Assembly (NCBI GenBank): GCA_027531445.1
Contig: JAPZRK010000069.1
Location: forward strand, 1-10,366
Reading direction: 5' to 3'
Source: Leptospira sp.
Lineage (GTDB): Bacteria; Spirochaetota; Leptospiria; Leptospirales; Leptospiraceae
DNA length: 10,366 nt
Under the pieces are notes generated by a model that was given only the letters and a program-made list of their open reading frames with translations, did not search any database and was not told the DNA's origin. The position numbers were made by a program, and so were the translations under genes. This document shows positions 5,801 through 10,366 of the stretch, one piece after another. Every line of letters starts with the position of its first letter. Position 1 is the stretch's first letter.

Positions 5801-8278
5801 ATGGCAATTAAAAAATCAGATCTTTACTCATCAATTTGGGCAGCGTGTGATGCACTTCGAGGCGGAATGGATGCTAGTGAATACAAAGACTACGTTCTCT
5901 TTATGTTATTCATAAAATACATTTCAGACAAGTATGGGAAAACAGAAGATTTTACCCCCCCAGTCATTATTCCAAATGGCTCAAGTTTCAAGGATATGGT
6001 CGCTCTCAAAGGAAAATCTGATATTGGGGACAAGATAAACAAGAAGATCATTTCTCCATTGATAGAGAAGAATGTAAAGTTTGCTAGAAACGATTTTCCA
6101 AATTTTAACGATCCAAATAAGTTAGGTGAAGGTCCGGCGATGGTTGACCGTCTTACGCATTTAATTGCTATATTCGAAAATCCTGAACTTGATTTTAGCA
6201 ATAATCGTGCAGACAATGACGACATTCTTGGGGATGCTTACGAATATTTGATGAGACACTTTGCAATACAAAGTGGTAGAAGCAAGGGGCAATTTTATAC
6301 ACCTTCCGAGGTAAGTAGGGTCATTGCAAAAGTTATAGGTATTTCTCCTGAGAATAGCATTGCTTCAACAAGCGTTTATGATCCAACCTGTGGTTCAGGT
6401 TCCTTATTATTAAAAGTAGCGGCAGAAGCTGGCAAGCCAATCACACTTGAGGGTCAAGAGCTGATCGTGATGACGGCAGGTCTTGCCCGCATGAATATGA
6501 TCTTGCATAACTTCCCGACTGCAAACGTATCAGCTGGAAATACGTTAGCTGCTCCGAAATTCCTAGATGGAGAAAATCTGCGCCGTTATGATTATGTTGT
6601 GGCAAATCCACCTTTTTCGGATAAAACATGGACAATGGGGATTACGCCTTCGAATGATCCATACAAGCGGTTTACTTGGGGAGAGCCTCCCGCAAAACAA
6701 GGAGATTATGCTTATTTGCTTCATATCATTCGATCAATGAATGCAAATGGAAAAGGTGCATGCATATTGCCACATGGGGTTTTGTTTCGTGGGAATGCAG
6801 AATCAGTCATTCGTAAGCAACTTGTTCAGTCAGGTATTCTGAAAGCCATTATAGGCCTTCCTGCGAACCTCTTCTTTGGTACTGGAATACCTGCATGTAT
6901 ACTAGTGCTTGATAATGAAAATGCCAGCAATCGTAAAGGTATCTTAATGATCGATGCTAGTAAAGGTTTCATTAAGGATGGAAATAAAAATCGACTCAGG
7001 GAAAAAGACATCCATCGAATCGTAGACACATTTCGCAATTTTCATGATAATCCACATTATTCGCGTATGGTGGGAATTGAGGAAATTGCAAATACTAAAA
7101 ATGACTTCAACCTAAATATACCAAGATATATTGATAGCTCAGAACCTGAGGACATTCATGATATTGACGGACATCTTAGAGGGGGTATTCCTGAACATGA
7201 CTTGGATGCGCTTGGAGAGTATTGGAAGGTGATGCCTGGTTTGAGGAAAGAACTGTTTCAGTCTGTAGGACGACCAGGTTATTTTCAGTTAAAGTTAGAC
7301 CACTCTTTGGTGGCTCCAAGTATTCTGAATCATTTTCAGTTTAAAGTCTTTTATGATGAGGAAATGAATCGATTTGATAAATGGAAACGAGCTACCATTG
7401 GTAAATTTACAGAGCTATCGGACAAGAGTCATCCAAAAAAGATTATTTCAGAAATCGCAGAGGAACTGCTAAATCAATCAAAATTAGCCCCTCTAATTGA
7501 GGCTTATGATATTTATCAGCACCTAATGGATTATTGGTCTTTGACGATGCAGGACGATTTTTATTTGATCATTGCGACCGGTTGGATTAAAGCCGCAAAA
7601 CCTAGAGAGATTGTCCAAATTAAAAACAAAGATGGAAAACTGGTCTGGCCAGAAACGGAAGACTATCAAATTGGCAAAAGGCGTTATAAATCTGATTTGA
7701 TTCCCATAGACTTAATAATCCAAAAGTTCTTTTCAAAGGACGGACAATCGCTCAAGGCTCTTGATGATCAATTTGAAGAAATAGAACAGAAGCTAGCCGA
7801 GATGAGAGAGGAGCATGGTGGTGAGGAAGGATTATTAGATGAAGTTTTAGAAGGAGATGGTGAAAATCAAACAATTGCAGCGAAAAAACTAAAGGCCAGG
7901 ATAAAGGAAATCAAAGACAATCCAATTTTTGCTGATGAAATAATGGTTTTATCACAGTACGACAAGTTTTTAGAGAACCAAAAAACAATAAAGAAGGAAC
8001 AAAAGGCGCTTCAGGAAGAATTGTATAAAAAAATTCATGCACAATATTCGAAATTAAAAGAAGAAGAAGTCAAATCACTCGTAATTTACGAAAAGTGGAT
8101 GCCTTATTTAACGAACACATTACAAGATGAGCTGAATCGTATATCTCAAATACTAACAGGTAGGATTACAGTTCTAGCAGATCGTTACGTAATACCTATG
8201 CCTCAACTCAGAGATAGGGTCACTGAGTTGACTTCAAAAGTCGATCGGCACTTGGAGGCAATGGGGGCAAGATGGTAA
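5801..8278 (+). CDS. hsdM: Type I restriction-modification DNA methyltransferase subunit, long form
   Basis: HsdM transfers a methyl group from S-adenosylmethionine to N6 of adenine in the site chosen by HsdS, and forms part of the methylase and of the full restriction complex. The N-terminal helical HsdM_N domain (about 5-130) begins with LYSSIWAACDALRGGMDASEYKDYVL-type sequence. GQFYTP (163-168) precedes the Rossmann methylase domain. Motif I is DPTCGSG (194-200) and catalytic motif IV is NPPF (269-272), giving a gamma-class N6-adenine enzyme. Classical HsdM proteins are roughly 500 residues; this one has 825. The extra C-terminal part (about 480-825) is charged and mostly helical, with a strong coiled-coil stretch at about 650-760 and a final LADRYVIPMPQL segment (792-803). 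Similar long HsdM proteins are known, so this looks like a subfamily and not a fusion error. The gene ends inside hsdS with a 7-bp overlap. Confidence 0.95.
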   Translation: MAIKKSDLYSSIWAACDALRGGMDASEYKDYVLFMLFIKYISDKYGKTEDFTPPVIIPNGSSFKDMVALKGKSDIGDKINKKIISPLIEKNVKFARNDFPNFNDPNKLGEGPAMVDRLTHLIAIFENPELDFSNNRADNDDILGDAYEYLMRHFAIQSGRSKGQFYTPSEVSRVIAKVIGISPENSIASTSVYDPTCGSGSLLLKVAAEAGKPITLEGQELIVMTAGLARMNMILHNFPTANVSAGNTLAAPKFLDGENLRRYDYVVANPPFSDKTWTMGITPSNDPYKRFTWGEPPAKQGDYAYLLHIIRSMNANGKGACILPHGVLFRGNAESVIRKQLVQSGILKAIIGLPANLFFGTGIPACILVLDNENASNRKGILMIDASKGFIKDGNKNRLREKDIHRIVDTFRNFHDNPHYSRMVGIEEIANTKNDFNLNIPRYIDSSEPEDIHDIDGHLRGGIPEHDLDALGEYWKVMPGLRKELFQSVGRPGYFQLKLDHSLVAPSILNHFQFKVFYDEEMNRFDKWKRATIGKFTELSDKSHPKKIISEIAEELLNQSKLAPLIEAYDIYQHLMDYWSLTMQDDFYLIIATGWIKAAKPREIVQIKNKDGKLVWPETEDYQIGKRRYKSDLIPIDLIIQKFFSKDGQSLKALDDQFEEIEQKLAEMREEHGGEEGLLDEVLEGDGENQTIAAKKLKARIKEIKDNPIFADEIMVLSQYDKFLENQKTIKKEQKALQEELYKKIHAQYSKLKEEEVKSLVIYEKWMPYLTNTLQDELNRISQILTGRITVLADRYVIPMPQLRDRVTELTSKVDRHLEAMGARW

Positions 8279-9411
8279 TAAGCAAACTACAAGATAGGAA
8301 AGCTGATAAATTTAAAGATTGGGAAATTAAAAGCCTATTAGATCTAGTAAACTATACCAACGGTAAGGCTCATGAACAATGTATTTCTGATTCTGGACAA
8401 TATATCGTTGTAAATTCTAAGTTTATCTCAACTGAGGGTCAAATTCGTAAATACTCCAATGCACAATTATGTGCAGCTGTTCGAAATGATATACTTATGG
8501 TCATGAGCGATGTACCAAATGGTCGCGCCATTGCAAAATGCTATTGGGTTGAAAAAGACAATGCATACACAGTGAATCAACGAATCTGTATCTTGAGTCC
8601 AAAAAAAGTCGATGGAAAATTTCTGTATTATAAACTAAATCGTAATAAGTATTTCCTCTCTTTTGATGATGGAGCCAAGCAAACAAACCTTCGTAAAGAT
8701 GAAGTTCTAAAGTGTCCTCTCTGGATTCCAAAAAACCTCGCGGAACAAAAAGCCATATCTATTGCATTAAGCGACGTGGATTCTTTAATAGATTCGTTAG
8801 AAGAATTGATCGAGAAAAAACGAAATTTTAAACTTGCTACTATGCAAGAACTCCTAACGGGAAAGACTCGTTTGCCTGGTTTTGCTGATGAATGGGAGGA
8901 GAAAAAGTTAGGAGAGATTTTAATCATTCGACACGGAAAAAATCAAAGTAAAGTAGAAGATGAAAATGGCCTTTACCCAATTCTCGCCTCCGGTGGGCAA
9001 ATAGGAAAGTCTTCCTTACCTTTATATGATAAGCCCTCAGTATTGATTGGCAGAAAAGGAACCATTAATAGGCCTAGATATATTGATATACCATTTTGGA
9101 CAGTAGATACGCTATTCTACTCTGAAATGAAAAATGGGAATATTGCAAAATTTTTCTATTACAGATTCCTTTTAATTGACTGGATGAAATATAACGAAGC
9201 ATCTGGCGTCCCTAGCTTGAATGCTAAGACAATAGAGAGTATTGAAATAATTTGCCCAAAGCCTACAGAACAAAATGCTATTTCGAGTGTTTTGTCCGAT
9301 TTAGATTTCGAAATCGAAGCACTACAACAGCAGCTTTCTAAAACAAAAAACTTAAAAATCGGCATGCTGCAAGAGTTACTTACGGGCAAAACACGACTAG
9401 TGGATATATAA
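8272..9411 (+). CDS. hsdS: Type I restriction-modification specificity subunit
   Basis: HsdS holds the DNA-binding specificity of the type I complex and bridges two HsdM subunits. The 379-residue protein shows the standard two-repeat plan. Target recognition domain 1 (about 15-155) is followed by a long helical conserved spacer (about 156-200), then domain 2 (about 208-330) and a second helical spacer (about 331-377). Each spacer starts with an AEQKAIS/TEQNAIS element, then an LSDxD motif, and ends in QELLTGKTRL (192-201 and 367-376). The sequence thus predicts a bipartite target read by two different half-site domains; the target bases cannot be predicted. The length is near the usual 380-450 residues and both halves are intact. 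The ATG overlaps the hsdM stop by 7 bp, so translation is probably coupled, matching stoichiometric assembly. The last codon is 58 bp before hsdR. Confidence 0.95.
   Translation: MVISKLQDRKADKFKDWEIKSLLDLVNYTNGKAHEQCISDSGQYIVVNSKFISTEGQIRKYSNAQLCAAVRNDILMVMSDVPNGRAIAKCYWVEKDNAYTVNQRICILSPKKVDGKFLYYKLNRNKYFLSFDDGAKQTNLRKDEVLKCPLWIPKNLAEQKAISIALSDVDSLIDSLEELIEKKRNFKLATMQELLTGKTRLPGFADEWEEKKLGEILIIRHGKNQSKVEDENGLYPILASGGQIGKSSLPLYDKPSVLIGRKGTINRPRYIDIPFWTVDTLFYSEMKNGNIAKFFYYRFLLIDWMKYNEASGVPSLNAKTIESIEIICPKPTEQNAISSVLSDLDFEIEALQQQLSKTKNLKIGMLQELLTGKTRLVDI
8845..8874 (+). repeat. hsdS conserved spacer repeat, copy 1
   Basis: These bases encode QELLTGKTRL at the end of the central conserved region of HsdS. 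The same ten residues recur at 9370-9399. At DNA level 20 of 30 bases match, with differences at silent positions, so the repeat is kept as protein and is a poor substrate for homologous exchange. Confidence 0.8.
9370..9399 (+). repeat. hsdS conserved spacer repeat, copy 2
   Basis: This is the second coding copy of QELLTGKTRL, ending the C-terminal conserved region just before the HsdS stop. It marks the half-subunit symmetry of the protein. Confidence 0.8.
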
Positions 9412-9469
9412 AGATGTTTAAAAATCTCCATTGTTATTATTTTAAAATTAAATCTTAAGATGGTGAGCC

Positions 9470-10366
9470 ATGCCTAGATCAGAGCGAGAGACGCAAGACA
9501 GAATTATCGATATGTTTACTAATTCGCAAAATCCTTCTTTCTTGGGTTACCAAAATAAGGGTTCCTTAAGCGGTAGAAACCAGAATAGAAATATTGAAAA
9601 GGAATGGCTGGAAGAAAACCTAATACAACGAGGTTATTCAAATGCTCAAATATCCGCGGCCATATTAGAATTGGAAACGGCGACTGAAACAACGCGCACT
9701 ACACTGTATCAAGCCAATTTACGTACATATCAACTGCTACGCTATGGTATTCCAGTGCAAGTGGATCTTGGTAGATCACATGAAACAGTTCATTTAATAG
9801 ATTGGGACCATCCTGCGGAAAATCATTTTGCGTTATCAGAAGAAGTCACACTTCGAGGTGGAAGTGAAAGGCGTCCAGATATTATTTTGTACATCAATGG
9901 GATTGCAGTTGTTGTTATCGAATTAAAAAAAAGTTCCATTGAAGTTGGCGATGGAATCAGGCAATTAATTACGAACCAAGAAGAGATGTTCAACTCATGG
10001 TTCTTTTCAACTGTGCAAATCGTCCTTGCCGGAAATGATTCACAAGGTTTGCGATATGGGACAATTGGCACGCCTGAACAGTTTTTTGTTCAGTGGAAAG
10101 ATGATGGTACCAATGGAGATTTTCAAGATCCGCTTTCCGAAGGATCAATTTTAGATCGTCCAATTGCGCAATTATGCAATAAGACGAGATTATTGGATCT
10201 AATTTATAATTTCATGATTTTTGATGCAGGTCAGAAAAAACTTCCAAGACCCCACCAATTTCAAGCCGTAAAAGCGACTCAAGCCAGGATCGGGAAAAAG
10301 GAAGGCGGTGTCATTTGGCATACACAAGGGAGTGGAAAGAGCATTCTCATGGTGTTGATTGCGAAG
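9470..10366 (+). CDS. hsdR: Type I restriction endonuclease/translocase subunit, N-terminal part
   Basis: The gene is open from ATG 9470 to the right edge: 299 codons of a protein usually near 1000 residues. HsdR cleaves unmethylated DNA after ATP-driven translocation. The N-terminal nuclease domain carries the PD-(D/E)XK site as RPD (Asp137) and ELK (Glu151, Lys153) between hydrophobic strands. It continues through LRYGTIGTPEQFFVQW, a typical HsdR segment. The first motor motif, Walker A HTQGSGKS (284-291), lies just before the edge. The rest of the helicase motifs and the C-terminal HsdM-binding helices would lie beyond it. Start choice: the codon two before the ATG is an in-frame stop (TGA 9464), so no earlier start exists. 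GGTGAG lies only 2 bases upstream. A five-codon frame (9460-9477) overlaps the start and could couple initiation. The 58-bp gap after hsdS is AT-rich without a terminator, so co-transcription is likely. Confidence 0.93.
   Translation, partial: MPRSERETQDRIIDMFTNSQNPSFLGYQNKGSLSGRNQNRNIEKEWLEENLIQRGYSNAQISAAILELETATETTRTTLYQANLRTYQLLRYGIPVQVDLGRSHETVHLIDWDHPAENHFALSEEVTLRGGSERRPDIILYINGIAVVVIELKKSSIEVGDGIRQLITNQEEMFNSWFFSTVQIVLAGNDSQGLRYGTIGTPEQFFVQWKDDGTNGDFQDPLSEGSILDRPIAQLCNKTRLLDLIYNFMIFDAGQKKLPRPHQFQAVKATQARIGKKEGGVIWHTQGSGKSILMVLIAK

Noticed and set aside
8845..9399. Phase-variable hsdS by recombination between its internal repeats
   Set aside because: The repeats match in protein but only 20 of 30 bases in DNA, and no second hsdS copy, invertase gene or simple-sequence tract is visible.
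3599..10366. BREX or DISARM locus
   Set aside because: No PglZ, BrxC/BrxL, DrmA or DrmB-like gene is present; HsdM, HsdS and HsdR are classical type I components.
1..10366. tRNA, rRNA, CRISPR array or insertion sequence
   Set aside because: Reading through the sequence gave no cloverleaf-like element, regularly spaced repeats, transposase motifs or matching terminal inverted repeats.

Overview
The window looks like chromosomal DNA from a spirochaete, most likely a Leptospira species. The grounds are the AT-rich base composition, the gene style and short intergenic gaps, and a coiled-coil/C-terminal membrane-anchor protein of a kind common in spirochaetes. This is a judgement by eye, not a database result. 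Every gene I can support is on the + strand.

Positions 1-2425 hold ordinary cargo: an extended short-chain dehydrogenase of the dihydroflavonol-reductase type, a small membrane-anchored coiled-coil protein, and an aldo/keto reductase whose sequence recalls a fungal family. Positions 2426-3071 are gene-poor. They contain three short, unrecognised open frames and two perfect inverted repeats, and look like eroded or non-coding DNA. Positions 3072-3479 encode a very small membrane-associated protein with an HEYCH zinc-peptidase motif. It is followed by a perfect 12-bp inverted repeat and a candidate promoter.

From 3599 to the right edge lies a defence operon: a Z1-family superfamily-2 ATPase, then hsdM, hsdS and the first 299 codons of hsdR of a type I restriction-modification system. 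hsdM and hsdS overlap by 7 bp. Z1-hsdM are 36 bp apart and hsdS-hsdR 58 bp apart, so the four genes are probably one transcription unit. HsdM should supply N6-adenine methylation, HsdS the bipartite target recognition, and HsdR the PD-(D/E)XK nuclease and DNA-translocating motor.

The Z1 protein is the unusual part. Z1 ATPases are known from restriction-type loci that carry MutL/MORC-like GHKL ATPases, but no such partner is visible here. Z1 in first position of an hsdMSR operon suggests an accessory motor or regulator attached to a type I system. That functional link is inference from gene order. HsdM is also much longer than the classical enzyme, with a large charged, helical C-terminal extension.
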